64,000 nt of DNA from Litoditis marina (GCA_964036275.1 OZ038433.1:19040257-19104256); one strand, 5' to 3'; positions 11,834 to 24,145 are shown, counted from the stretch's first letter. The notes: a model not told the origin generated them from the letters alone. Made by a program: numbers and translations.

Positions 11834-11970
11834 TACGTATGCTAGAAGATCCCGGCACCTTAATACCATCCTGCGTCTCCTCAAACATACGCTATTTCTC
11901 TGCTCTTACATCTCGCCTGGAGTCAGAAACAAGGATCGGATGAAGGTGCCGGGATCTTCTAGCATACGTA
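11834..11970. repeat. Inverted repeat with perfect 28-bp arms
   Basis: Arms 11834-11861 (TACGTATGCTAGAAGATCCC...) and 11943-11970 are exact reverse complements around an 81-bp spacer. Likely a foldback element; no direct flanking duplication was evident. Confidence 0.85.
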
Positions 11971-13299
11971 CGTACACTGGTGCGCGGAGCGAAATGCAAG
12001 CAAAAGGCACAACTCAGTGAAGTTTTCTCGCTTATTCGGGTTAATTATGCATTATTCGTAGTATTCTTGTATTTGAACTCAAAAATATAGACCTACACCT
12101 AAATAATAGGTTTTTTTCGCCGAAAGTTTTGTTCTGCCAATCGAAAATTATATTGCATAAGAGATAAAATGTCTACTTTCGGACGAATCAATTCAGATTT
12201 GAAGGAAAAACGGAGCTCAGCTGACAGAAAAAGTGTATTAACCAACTGAGTTTTGATCAGGATTGTGACGCGTTTTCGCTGCCAAGTTTCATTCGTACAA
12301 ACCCTTGTTTTGGGTAAGAATCTTTATAGCATCCAACTGTGTGGATCAAAAATACACATTTGCGTACTGTTTGAAAATAATCAGCGAAGGTTGGGGAAAA
12401 TATTATATACTGGGTTGCGATTTTCGATCGTTATCTAATTTGTCGGGTTTCAGCAATATTGACTTCATCGTCACAGTTGTATAAAAACAGAAAAAGGTTT
12501 CTTAGAAGCTGAGAAAACGGAATTGTTGTTAGCTAACAATAATACTATCAGGGAACTAAGTTACGCGGCATTCCGAGTAGAAAATGGTATAGTTGAAATC
12601 AAATGCGATCAAATGGGGTTTGCTACGAATTGCAAAAATCAAATACAACTGAAATCTGCTGCAATCAACGAACTTTTTTCTATCATGAGAGTATCGGTCG
12701 AATTCTCGAATGAAAGGTGGGAATTTAGCAAATTGGTACATGGAAAACACCCTATAATTAAATCCAATTGAGCCTTCGCTGGAAACTTTTCATTGAAAGC
12801 TCGAGAGATAATAGTCCTAGAAACACATAAAACGAGCAGAATCATGGTAAAGTTAGAAAACTTCAAAAATAAATGAAAATTAGAATTCAACTTGACTTCT
12901 CAACTCGACAACTTTTTCAAAGTATGAGCTTGATCTGGGTTCAGCTATTTTCAGAGAACGATGAACTTGATGTGACTTTGAAAGTTTTTCATGAAACAAC
13001 TACTCAAAATTACTTTATAAGCTAAATGTTATTTATTAATTGTCGCCAAAGTCTCTGAACTCAAGCCGTATGAGATTTGTTTGATCATATAATTCAAGGA
13101 GGGATAACATTGTTTTGTGAACCTATACAAACCGAAAATAGCTGGAAAAGACAAAAAGTGAAAGTGAAGAACATTTATTCCATAGCTGACACTTTCTACT
13201 ACAAGTGGGTTAGATGAAGGCAACATCGACTTCCGGCAAATCTGGGGTTCGACTGATGAGTTTCTGAGGGCAAAGACACTATTTCCGAATCATGAGAAG
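11971..13299. other. No gene recognised
   Basis: A frame at 12523-12771 (+) of 82 codons has no recognisable motif. Otherwise AT-rich non-coding sequence. Confidence 0.5.
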
Positions 13300-13303
13300 A
13301 TTT

Positions 13304-13346
<43 letters not shown>

Positions 13347-13506
13347 GAGAGAGGAAGTGATAGAGAGAGAGGGAGAGATATAGAGAGCGAAGAGAAGAGG
13401 GATGAGTTCTGGGGACACTATTTCCGGAAATAAATAATGGGGAGAAAGTACTTTGAGGGTAGAGACAGAAAGGAAGAAAGAGGAAGTGAGAGAAAAAGAG
13501 GGAGAA

Positions 13507-13575
<69 letters not shown>

Positions 13576-13930
13576 AAGAGGAGAGAAAATAAGAGAGGGG
13601 GAGATCAGCTTCCAGAGACATTATTTGGAGGAAAAAGATGGGGGAAGATAGTACTTTGGGGAAGAGTTCACGTGCTGAAAAGGCACTTCAATTCAGGTTG
13701 GAGGAGAGGATGAGAGGATGGGGAGAGAGAGAGAGAGAGAGTGAGAGAGAGAGAGAAAGAGGAAGGAGATAGAGCAAGAGAGGGAGAGAAAAGATGAGGA
13801 CGAGAGAGAGAAAAGAGAAAAGATGAGGACGAGAGAGAGAAAAGAGAAAAGATGAGGACGAGAGAGAGAGAGAAAATTACAGAACGAAAAGAGTACAAAC
13901 GGAAGGCAACATCGACCCAAAATGAAAGAG
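13300..13930. repeat. GA microsatellites and a 29-bp minisatellite
   Basis: (GA)n at about 13301-13345 and 13507-13572. At 13789-13875 a 29-bp unit beginning AAAAGATGAGGACGAGAGAG occurs three times. As at 1-900, purines are on the + strand. Confidence 0.93.
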
Positions 13931-15601
13931 AAAAGTGAGAAGTTATAATATGTATGCCTAGTTGAACAATGCCAGGCGTTCTCATAAAATATTGATACTT
14001 GTCTGATGTTGTCTATAATGAGGCTAATATGTCTGGAACTCCTTTCAAGTAATAGTAAAGAGTTCAGAGGAAGTCAAATATATTGCATAGATCAATAAAC
14101 TCCCATCAAAAGTTAGGGAGACTATGATGTTTGTATAATATACTAGAGTAGCATTCAAATAAACCGAACACTAGCTGAAATAAAGTTAGTTTGGGATGAA
14201 GTTGACGAATTGATAATAAATGACTAGGAAATTTGATTGAACATGAAGTTAAAATATGGTATTTGTGCGAAATGCGAAAGGAAAGAAACCATTTCATTTG
14301 AATATTCAACAAGATATACACATGGGATAGCATATTTGTACGAGAACTCCAGGTTTATGAAGAATAAAATTACAGACAACTTCTCTACCTTGTTTGAATC
14401 AAAAATCAAACCGGGTGCTCCAAAAAGGTTTTGTGCCAAGAAGTTTTTGCCCTACCCTACATTTAATCCGCCTGAATCCATGCTGAACGTAATTTGAGTG
14501 TGCGACCCCCTTGTGCACCTCATTGCAATGTTTCATCGATCTTATAAATATAGAAGGGAAGGAAACCCGAGAAGTGCTCGAAAATGGAATTTGGCGCCAT
14601 CGAACAGCATGTCAAATGAGCAATCATGCGAACGCCCAATGTGTGGCTTTGCCTGGATTATCAACTTCAGGATATAGTAGATATCGATTGAAATTATTGA
14701 TTTTTAAGATATCGAATATTATGAGAGGGTCCTATGAGTTGCAACATTCAAAAGCTTAAAAACTAAACTCCAGCTTGTTTTTAAAATCCAGAAAACTGAC
14801 TGTTACCAAATTGCTATCGGGTTACTTTGTCGAGCTAAATAATTCGAAACTGAATAACCAGTATTACTTTTATCATAGAAAAATAGATTTCTACACGTAA
14901 TTGTTTTATAAATGAAAAAAAACTGAAATTGAGAGCTTCAATACGAATAATTTAATGCAAAAATCATAAAAATGAGATTATGAGATTAAAAATGTATAGT
15001 CGAAATTTCTCAAAAATGTTTATTTTTCTAACAATACTACTATTTGGGATAGGCGCCAAATTCGCCATCCAAACGCGAAATGCAACACAATCGGCCAATT
15101 AAACATAGTCTTGGTCTCTTTCACGTGAAGTTCACTTGTTTACCATTTTGTGAGCTAACAAAGTAACATAGAAGTTTTTTTTCATTTCGTTTGAAAACTC
15201 GTATTTTTTCCTGAGCTCTAATTAGCATTTCGTTTTGAGGTATTGAGCCGAGATATGGCAGTTGCAGTAATCTATTTTGAATCCCAGGGGAAGAAAAGGT
15301 GTTATTTTCCATACACTAGACAATTCAAACTTAAATGTCAGCATTAATCGAATACAAACTCAAACATCCACAATGAGCACTAGACAAACGAGTAGGGGAG
15401 TAGGCAGATTTATGTCAAAACAGCGAAGAGAAGGAAAAAATTGAAAACATGATATTGAAACGTGAACCTTCCACCACAATAGTAGTTTGGTAATAACGAG
15501 GTAATAGTCACTAATAACGACGACAGTTCATTCAAGCATAGCAGAATACACATGTTTCAGTTATGTGGCCAGATTGGGAGGTTCAGAGCAGTTTGTTCAA
15601 G
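13931..15601. other. No supported gene
   Basis: Two consecutive + frames, 14237-14497 and 14511-14759, read sensibly (first one has CAKCER and a Lys/Phe-rich tail) but match no family I know. They could be fragments of a dead transposon ORF. Confidence 0.35.
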
Positions 15602-15837
15602 TATAGTCTGTTTCATGCAACAATAGCCCTCTACAGTGAGATTATTAAACTTTTAAGTGAATTTTTAATGTCCTGTAGGTATTTTAAACAGCTTAAACTT
15701 CGCGATTCTGTTTTTCACATTGGTTACTACAAGCAGAGAAAACAGTTAATCCGAAACTATGTTTGTTGGTTAGTTAAATGCTCATGAATATTCGACAGAT
15801 TACTGTAGAAAGTCATCGATCGGTGAAACAGACTATA
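15602..15837. mobile_element. TA-flanked MITE, family A, copy 2 (236 bp)
   Basis: The same termini as 1531-1766 and exactly the same length, so both are full-length copies. The internal sequence matches in long patches (for example ACAATAGCCCTCTACAGT and AGAAAGTCATCGAT). Confidence 0.85.
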
Positions 15838-16586
15838 CACAGCATACCTTTTCGGGGAATAGGGTAGTTTTGAGTGAAGAGCGTCCATGTAATTCAAGTG
15901 GTTCAGGGTTCGCTTTTTGCAAACGTGTCTGTAGTTTGATGTCGTTACTTCTAGATTGAGATTTGAAAAATTTCAAGTTATTGGACAATTGAAAAGTGTT
16001 GAGCAATTTAAGACGTATTTGGATGTTATTGATATTGCCGTCCGATTCCAACATGTTCCATTTTCACTACAATAGTTTAGATGCGAGTCAACTGAAATGC
16101 TAAAAAGCTCCCCATGACCTGAAGATGGAAGAGTTATGCTTCCATCCCTTTGGGGTTTTCCGTTTATTCCTATTTCACGGAAGATTATTATTATGTGCTA
16201 TTACTAAGTGGGATAAATATTATTATTGTGTGTATGGCGATCAAAATATCACTGAGATTTGGTGATTTCTCGTTATGTCGCACCTTCTAAGAAATGTTCG
16301 AACTATTTCTATTGCTGAACCTAAGCGCGAAGTGGGCACAAGATGAACAAATTAGGAGCTCAAATTCGATCCCAACAGAAAAACTCAGCGCCCAATTTTC
16401 AAAGGCATTTTATACAAGTGGTTTAAAACTTCCTAAGTGCAACACAAAGTCACAGAGTGAAGTATTTGGGTAGAAACATGGCCCATTATATTTACAAAGT
16501 TTAAAATAACTGTCTTCAAGGAACAGTGAAGCCCTTTTATTTCAATATGATTGAAGAAATGAATTGTAAGAAGAAAATTGTGGATA
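15838..16586. other. No gene or repeat recognised
   Basis: AT-rich non-coding sequence between two family A MITEs. Confidence 0.6.
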
Positions 16587-16811
16587 TATACTCTGTTTCT
16601 CACGTCCATGTCCTTCTACAGTAATTCGTCAAGTATTCACGAGGCTTGTTCAGATCAATAATTAGGTGTTTTGGTGCCAAACTTACAGAGTTTGTAGTAG
16701 TAAAGGCGTGGAAGACACCACCGAAGTTTGAAAAAAAAACCAAACCAAACTTTGACTTGGAGGTTTGAGCATATTACTGTAGAGGGTTACAAGTGGGTGG
16801 AACGGACTATA
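16587..16811. mobile_element. TA-flanked MITE, family A, diverged copy
   Basis: Starts TATACTCTGTTTCTCACG and ends GGGTGGAACGGACTATA with ATTACTGTAGAGGG inside. Diverged but keeps the family layout. Confidence 0.6.
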
Positions 16812-18150
16812 CTGCATGTTTTGGAGCTGGACATTCAGTATTCTCAAGTATAGGAATGACCAACACACCATAATTCACGAGTTTCAACAAAATACAACGG
16901 AATCAAACTACAAACACATATAAGGCCAAATACACCGTATAACTTTTTTTAGTAACGTACGAACGCTATAGGTGTAGTTGCAAACGGGGTGTGAAGTGGG
17001 GGGGGGGGGGGGGGGGGATAGGAAGGGGTTTACTCTCAGAATGCCCTCCGGCTATCGATCGAAACACTCCACTATGCTTCATAAATATTGCACATGACGG
17101 CTAATAGACGGAGGCCACGAACGTCATTTACCTGATCGTTGGCAACAATTGGGTGAAGTGTGAAACGTGGACATAATTAAAGTGAAAGATTTTTCAGAAG
17201 AAAAAACTCGCCAAGCAATTAGAGATAGCGCTATAATTACGAATGGAGCGCACTTCAATGGAGGAACCCTGGATAGGAAGTTTGGACTTCAAATCAATCA
17301 CGTTCCAGTAGACACGTGAGAAAGGCGTGTGCGAGTGAATGTGTGAAACACAACAATAATGAACTTTTCTTTAACAATACTTCATTCGACAACATCTTGG
17401 AATTGTGCTAGTTGACTGAAATTTTTCTTATTCCAGCAGAAAATTAGTCACCAGTCAATTTTTATGTTTGTTCACCAGTCCAATGGTATAATACAAGGTA
17501 ACTGATTTTAATTCCCCACAACTTTTCGGGTTTCTTTCTCGCAAGAACCGAAACTCTTAAAGCGGGAAATAAGTGTAGATTGTCGATATTATTATCTGCG
17601 TTTCTCTCATGTTTTATTGCGACAAAACGGTTGAGATCGTGAATCACATTAATGTCACATAATAGGTTGCACACATGCACAACGGCAATTATGTCAAACC
17701 CAAAAAAGGGGAATAGAAAGTCTGTGCTCTCTCATTTTTACAATGCTCTAGCGTTAGAGAAAAAGCCAACTTATTAGAAAAAAAGAGTTAGTCGTCTCAA
17801 ATAAACTACTAAAACCGGGACCAAACTACAAACCCAACACAAATTGACAAAACGACGTCTGACGTCCAATCAGATAAACTGTTATAAAACACAAGATTGG
17901 ATTCAACAATTTCACTGGACAGTTTTTCAAAACTTCAAAACACTAGCGGAAGTCGCTAAAAACTGAACTACAAAATCATTCAACAAAGTTATGAATTCAA
18001 AAATAGACCTAGACAACTTCTATCAACCACACGAATCGATTAAACTTTCATGGTCATATCTCCAGAGAACAACGCTTATTAGGGTGAAATCTCTATGTAA
18101 TTCCCTTGTTGAGCAGATTTTTCGGGATTAGATAAATCTCCCATCATTTC
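16812..18150. other. No gene seen; poly(G)20 at 16998-17017
   Basis: A homopolymer of 20 G on the + strand. The word CAAACTACAAAC (or its complement) recurs at 16905 and 17823. No coding signal was supported. Confidence 0.6.
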
Positions 18151-18168
18151 TATGGTTACTCCATCGGA

Positions 18169-18402
18169 TTGGAGATGCCCTCATCGAAAGAAGATGAGTT
18201 CCCAGGGAAATGCCGCAAATTAGATAATGGAGCAACGGGTTTTTTAAGTGAAAGAAAAGTTCCAATTGTTAAGAATAGCATGAAATCTGAGTGGGTGACG
18301 ACTATGCTTGAACAGATTGAGCGAATTTCTCCTAATAAAACTGTATTGATTGTTTCTCTCCAAACTTCAACAAACATTGTTTATAAAAACTATCCATCGT
18401 GA
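18169..18402 (+). CDS. Unrecognised 77-codon open frame
   Basis: An ATG-started frame with a balanced composition (KLDNGATGF, EWVTTMLEQIERISPNKTVL) that looks more protein-like than neighbouring frames. No splice partner, domain or homologue is recognised. It may be an isolated transposon fragment or chance. Confidence 0.15.
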   Translation: MEMPSSKEDEFPGKCRKLDNGATGFLSERKVPIVKNSMKSEWVTTMLEQIERISPNKTVLIVSLQTSTNIVYKNYPS

Positions 18403-19150
18403 CAATTTGAACTCTCTGTTGATGTTTTAACTTGAGTTATAGGTTGTAGCTTAATGCATTTGGACTTAATTGTCACCCACTCGAAAGCATAACTGAGGGG
18501 TCATTTCAGTTTTGAAATTCCAATGGAGGATATTGGATATCTTTCGCAAATTCGAAGACGAGAACAAATATGTATAGTTTAATTAATGATTTTATTGTAT
18601 TGTAAACTAGCCTTGCGAGCAAATGAAAACCATAAATACTCATCTAGTTCTCGATTCTGTCTTTCCGAAGCATTTCTTTTTCCAGTGGTCAGTAGCGGTG
18701 GTAGAGCAGGGGTCACCTTATCAGCCAACTGTATAAACAAGATAAGCAGTTCGCCTCAACTGTCTTCCTACTTATTAGCTACTACAAACCCTATTCACGT
18801 TGTATTATATAGTACATATATTACTGACAAGTCTAGTACATGTATTACTGATATATTCATCAATTATTCAATTACAACAATCCAGCAATTCGTACTGATT
18901 GGAGTTAACATGACGCTTCATAGAAAAGCTTTTGGATTCTTATTGGCGATGTATAAGTTCTCTTATGAAAACATCTGATGTAAAAGTGATCAGGTTGTTG
19001 TTAGTTAGGACTCATCTCAGAATAAGTAAATCTAACAATGTGTTCTATATGTGGACGCAACAAATCGTGTTATCACTAAACAAGTTCATTCAAACTTGTG
19101 ATGGAACGAATACCATATATGTGTTCTCAGTCGTCTTCGCACCCTTCATC

Positions 19151-19660
19151 AAACAACCTGACGACCACATCAGTCTCTACAACAGCATCCTCATCTCAAC
19201 TTCATTCATGAACTTCTTCACGAGTTAACGAGAAAATTTCATGATTGAGATTAATTTTTCAATACATCTCATCAATCCATTCAACGCCACTCCGTAGAGA
19301 AAATACTACCAACCTTCAAATGATTAGCTGTCTTCGTCCATAAACGACTGAAGCAGAGTACCGTATTTGTATTCTTTCATTACTATAGTCGCTAGGAAGC
19401 CAATCGATCTCAGAAACAATATATTCACCAGGATTACCTTCCCAGCGAATAATTTCTCGTATCTCTTTTTGTGGAAGAAAGTAGTCTCGAACGACACACC
19501 GGAAAAGGAAGATCAACTTCGAGAGCACCTTGCGCCTACTGCAAAAGCAAGGAACACTACTCAGATGCTTGCAAGAAGTTCTAATTCTTGGAGGCAAGAA
19601 CACATTACAGAAAAAAAGACATGCTTCATATGCCTTCAGCATTCGACGAACAACTATGTC
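19151..19660 (+). pseudogene. Decayed retroelement gag module A
   Basis: A Ser/Thr-rich stretch (TTSVSTTASS) is followed ~350 bp later by a CCHC-like knuckle (CAYCKSKEHYSDAC, near 19530) and a broken second knuckle (CFICLQH). Stops and frame changes interrupt it. The first ~300 bp match 20112-20440. Confidence 0.6.
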
Positions 19661-20111
19661 CAATTGACACTTTAACTTTCTTATTTACTGCCAGTACTAT
19701 CGACCTCGCTCTATCTCCCACCATAATCCCTGAATAATTGACATGTCCATACACGACATGACATGAATACCAGATTTGTATTCTTCTAGCCGCAAAACCA
19801 CAGAAAGACGGACGACGTGTACGATGTACCTTCCACATTGTTGAAGGGGAAAATTTCGAAAACTCAAAACACAGCTCGTCAAACTAATAGATGAGTGGTC
19901 AACATCTAGAACGAGGACGTTGCTGACTATTGTGGGAGATACATCGTCACATCGTAGATAGTGTTGATGTTGTTCATCTTACTCTACAGAAGAGGGGAAG
20001 ATGAGGGTTTCTCTGTCTTGGCCACTTGTGATACACCATTAACCCATGCATACACCATGGTTCGTGACATAATCACCAACAAGAGGTCACGAATTTGATT
20101 AGAAAAGACGA

Positions 20112-20700
20112 ATCAAACAACGTGGCGACCACATCAGTCTCTACAACAGCATCCTCAATTCAACATCATTCACAAACTTCGTCACGAGTTCCCGAGAACA
20201 TTTCATAACATATATGCTTTTTTAACGTCTCATCATCTCACTCAACGCCACGCCAAAATGAGAAGTGCTATCAACCGTCCAATGAATAGTTTTGTCCATA
20301 GACGACATATCAAGAATACCGTATTCGTTATTTTCAATTGCGATTCTCTCTCCTCGGAAACAATTGATTACTTTCATGCTAGAAACGATCTATTCCCCGG
20401 GATAACCTTCCCAGCGGACATTTTATAGTCCATCTTGTATTCTCACTGTTGAGATCCATGCTGAAAATTTGATTCAAAGTTGCATGAGAAACGTTGTCTA
20501 AATAACACACCACTCAACACCCGTCGATGTTATCGGATTCAACTACGACATGCTGCGGAAGAAGAAACCATCACCACTGCAGTTTGTGTCCAGTTTCCGA
20601 TCCACTCCGCCTTCAAATCAATGATCTGTACAAGAAACGCGACCAAATCACGCTCCTGGCAAAGAAGAAGAAAATGTACCAGTTTTAGGACGACTTGACG
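20112..20700 (+). pseudogene. Decayed retroelement gag module B
   Basis: Repeats the Ser/Thr-rich part and the following ~300 bp of module A at an offset of ~965 bp, then a coiled-coil-like tail (INDLYKKRDQITLLAKKKK near 20610). The zinc-knuckle part is not recognisable. Several frame breaks. Confidence 0.5.
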
Positions 20701-20724
20701 TTCCACTTCGTCGTGTTTTCCCAG

Positions 20725-20967
20725 TTAAAATAGGGTAGGTGCGTGGTTTTGGGAAAGGAAGATCGTGGGGAATACTTGTTCAACAGGTCCATTGAAACGT
20801 CCTATTTTTCCTTCACTGTTGAAGAAGACAGCTTTGTTAGTGACAAAGATTTCCTTGAGTTGGAAGAGTTCGTTTTGGAGTGGTGATCTGCCAGACAGGT
20901 TGACATCTCGTAGGATACTGCAACTACCAAAATTGGGTTTCCATCCGAGAAGAAATCTTCGTCGCAA
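20725..20967 (-). pseudogene. Ty3/gypsy-like pol fragment (protease-RT linker)
   Basis: The minus-strand frame contains FVTNKAVFFNSEGKIGRFNG, the conserved segment just before reverse transcriptase in gypsy-type pols. The frame ends at a stop soon after. No RT motif (YxDD) was found downstream. It is on the same strand as the retropepsin at 23400-24145 and may be the same element separated by the + strand gag cluster. Confidence 0.5.
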
Positions 20968-21196
20968 CTACAAACTGCTGTGCCCTACTATCAGAACATC
21001 ACAAAGAACACATAAGAAGAAGTGAAATAAGAAGAGAACAGCTTTATCAGCCAAACTGTGTCGTTCTTGTTCAACAATCCATATCATTAAATAATCGACA
21101 TTGTCCATAGACGACATAACCAGGATACTGTATTGTCCATAGACGACATACCCAGAATAACTCGCCGAAGCATATTTACTTAGCGCCTAACTATTC

Positions 21197-21715
21197 TTGT
21201 GCTTGTCAACGGTTCGGAAAGAGATTGACCTTCGGAACCAGGACCAAGTGAGACGTTCACGCGCCGACACAACGAAAATACGACGCGAGAGACAACTAAT
21301 CTCAGTACTGAAGCAAAAGCTGCTCACCGTCCGAGGAACATTGACCCACTTTGAGAGACTCTTCGGAAGAGGAGGATCCGCTCCCAGAACTGCATGTTTG
21401 TTTTGCAAAAATGCCGACCACTACTCCGACGCCTGTAGAAAGTTTATGACGGCCAGCGAACGACAGGAAATGGTACAGAATAATAACTCGTGTCCACAAT
21501 GTCTACAACATTCAGTGAAAAGAAGATGTCGACGGCCGAAGGAATGTAGATACTGCAAATCCATGCAGCATCATTCCTCGCTGTGCACCAAACCCGAAAA
21601 GCTGACAGGTCTCCAACAGCAATTGACCACCGTTCAGAAAGAGGGAAGACGTGCCGAGGCCCAGCTGGTTAGACTTCTGGACGAACGCGCTCGTCTGCCA
21701 CGGGGACGTTGCTAA
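21197..21715 (+). CDS. Retroelement gag zinc-knuckle protein, module C, 172 aa
   Basis: The only uninterrupted module of the cluster. A basic N-terminal helix precedes three Cys/His clusters: CLFCKNADHYSDAC, CPQCLQH and CRYCKSMQHHSSLC, then a coiled-coil tail (LQQQLTTVQKEGRRAEAQL). This arrangement is typical of nematode BEL/Pao or related gag proteins, which bind element RNA. No pol follows on this strand. Upstream lie two copies of TTGTCCATAGACGACATA. Probably a relic; a domesticated exon cannot be excluded. Confidence 0.6.
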   Translation: MCLSTVRKEIDLRNQDQVRRSRADTTKIRRERQLISVLKQKLLTVRGTLTHFERLFGRGGSAPRTACLFCKNADHYSDACRKFMTASERQEMVQNNNSCPQCLQHSVKRRCRRPKECRYCKSMQHHSSLCTKPEKLTGLQQQLTTVQKEGRRAEAQLVRLLDERARLPRGRC

Positions 21716-21959
21716 CCATCGGGCGAAATAAGAAGACGTGCGAGGCGTCGACGTCTCAACATGATAGTATAAAAAAGAGGGCCAGCCTTATCAGCAAGCA
21801 CCTCGTTTTGTGTGTTTGTTAGCATGTCATATAAACCCATATAATCAACCTGTGTACTGTTGTTATTAATATGTCTCCAAATGATTCGCACTGCCAACTG
21901 GCTTATATGGGTACACAATCTTCCTATATGGAACGAAAACACGAAGGTCTCAGAAGAGA

Positions 21960-22260
21960 AAGCGAACAAAATCCCTCCCTGCTGCGCGTTCTGTGGCGGA
22001 GACGACCACTACAGTGATAGTCATCTCAAATCGTACAGGTCGCCTTGTAAAATTAAAACGCAACTGCTGCACGATTTGCCTCAAAACTCACCTTCCAAAA
22101 GCCTGCGAGAACCAGATAGCATGCCGATATTGCAAAAGAAAAAACCATCACGCTAGTTTGTGAAAGATGCTCGAGCAGAATTAACAACAACTCGACACAC
22201 TCTACACAAAACGACACGAAATCACGGAAGCAATACAAAACAGCCGACCCGAAAAGGCTA
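21960..22260 (+). pseudogene. Decayed retroelement gag module D
   Basis: First knuckle CAFCGGDDHYSDSH has His for the last Cys. The next knuckles (CTICLKTH, CRYCKRKNHHASL) are in another frame, so at least one frameshift is present. Ends in a short coil (TLYTKRHEITEAIQ). Confidence 0.6.
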
Positions 22261-22679
22261 GGCTCCCGAGCTGGTCGCAAGCCGGTGGTCGAAAGAAGTG
22301 AACCAAAAACTCCATTCTGACTATCATACATGTGTGTTCTACGACCGTGGCAAGCCTTCTCCGATTACTGCCCTTTCTGAGAGAGCGCATTCACATGCGG
22401 TTTCCGGCGATTCATTGACATTGTCCATAGACGACAGAACAAGTATGTCATATTTCTTCTACCCTCAAGCTGGTCTTTATTATTCGGAAAACAGCGAGGA
22501 GTGAAATCAAGAAGCACTAGCTGATCCACACTACTACTGTGGTGAATGAATCAAGCATCAACGCGAGTGTTCGAGAAATTGGAGCAGTTGGAAGCGTTTA
22601 GATACGAGAAGTAGATCGAAGACTGTGAAACCCCAGCAACCGGCTAAAGGACACTAAACTGGCCATTTGACATGGCGTG

Positions 22680-23105
22680 ATTTGAACGTCAGTTCGGTCG
22701 AAGACGGGGAACGCCACGATCTCCATGTTCTCGCTATAGAAGTGAAGAACATTATCTTGATGTTTGCAAGAAACATCCATTCGTGAACAGAAAAATGTTC
22801 TGCTGAGGCAGGCAAACACATACCTCAAGCGCCTCCAGCAATCAACGAGAGAGAAATGTCGATGCCCCTCGGAGTGTCGGTACTGCCGGTCTGTTCAACA
22901 CCGTGCATTCTCCTGTTCGACACCAGAGAAACTGACCGTCCTACATCAGCAATTGACCACGATCCAGGAAGAGAAAATAATCGCCGATGCAAAGTTTCAC
23001 AAGCTTCTACAGGAGCGTCAGAGTAGAGGACGTTCCTTGCCCGTCGGAACGGCGGAGTGTGTCTCTTTTTTTCATTCCAAACCAATCCCAGGACACAGAT
23101 ATAAA
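22680..23105 (+). pseudogene. Decayed retroelement gag module E
   Basis: A degraded first knuckle (CSRYRSEEHYLDVCKK, near 22720) ends in a stop; the frame from 22764 carries CRYCRSVQHRAFSC and the tail TPEKLTVLHQQLTTIQEEK, closely like module C. Confidence 0.6.
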
Positions 23106-23399
23106 CATCAATATCAATGAAATAATTCAATATCAATAGAACAATCGACAAATACGATTGACCATTACACTCTGTCCAATGTCGTGAAGTCATCTAGGTC
23201 TAGGTCTCTATTGGTACCTTGAATACATGGTAGAATAATCAATCCTCCCTCTCTTTCATGTTTAGTTCCAATTACAATGAATGCCGTAGCAAAAACATTA
23301 GTGCCTCTCATATCTTGTATCACGAAATTCGGTACCTTAGTGGTGCGATCGTCAACAACAAGGATTAAGTCCCCCAGAATCTCACATCAAAGTCGTAGG

Positions 23400-24145
23400 A
23401 CGTGATTGGATGTAGAACAGTGAGTGGAATCTCAAATCGTTCGTTCCAACCAGAGTTTAATACCATCATCGTGTCTTCCGTTTCTTCCATCACAGATAAA
23501 ATTTGTAAAACTGTTGTAGAACTAGGTGGCACCCTAGTTTTCTCTGCAAGGTAGCTACTTCGGTATCGAAGGGTTCGGTGTACGCTTTCTGTCCTGCCTT
23601 GAGTAGAGGTAGTTTTCCTTCCTCTACTTTCAGAAACCCGTCGGCTGGGCATAATGTCGTATGGATGTTGTTGTAGTTCAGCGATTTCATGAAATCTGTT
23701 CCGAGTACAACTAGTGCTGGGCAGTGTTGATCTTTCGTTATTAGAAATTTCTGCTTCAGTTTGTATCCAACTATCATCACGTCCAGAGTGATTTCTCCGA
23801 GTAGCTCGATTGTAGATCCATTTGCTGCTCTTGCCTTCATCATAAGATTCATTCGATAATCTTGTCTACCTAGACATGTTGGTGTCGATGTCGATGATCG
23901 TAGGGGCAACCAGAATAAGTCATTCAAAATTAAAAGTCATTAATCATTTGAAAATGAAAGTCACTAAGTACAGAAATACTCAAGAATCAGAAATAAAGTT
24001 TCCAAAACTTTTTTTTCAAATCCTGACTAAAAGTGAATTAATGACTTTTATTTTAATGACTTTCAATTGTGAATGACTTATTCCCGGTACCGATCGTAGG
24101 TAAGACACAGATGCGCCAGAATCCCATGGAATCATTGATCGGGTC
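23400..24145 (-). pseudogene. Retropepsin fragment split by a MITE
   Basis: The minus strand encodes the retroviral-type aspartyl protease of an LTR retrotransposon: the catalytic DSGA near 24118-24129, a substrate-strand region (ARAANGSTIELLGEI), and the second-half motif VVLGTDF. A 187-bp insertion (23905-24091) lies between the first motif and the rest, and the interrupted frame shows further decay upstream. The joined product is not given here. Confidence 0.6.
23905..24091. mobile_element. 187-bp MITE with perfect 9-bp TSD, inside retropepsin
   Basis: Ends GGCAACCAGAATAAGTCATTC and GAATGACTTATTCCCGGTACC are inverted repeats. GATCGTAGG is duplicated exactly at 23896-23904 and 24092-24100. 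A 9-bp duplication is typical of Mutator-like elements. Confidence 0.88.

Noticed and set aside
19151..20440. LTR pair of a retrotransposon (two ~300-bp direct repeats ~965 bp apart)
   Set aside because: The repeated part includes gag-like Ser/Thr-rich coding sequence, no TG...CA ends or primer-binding site were found, and identity is too low for a matched pair.
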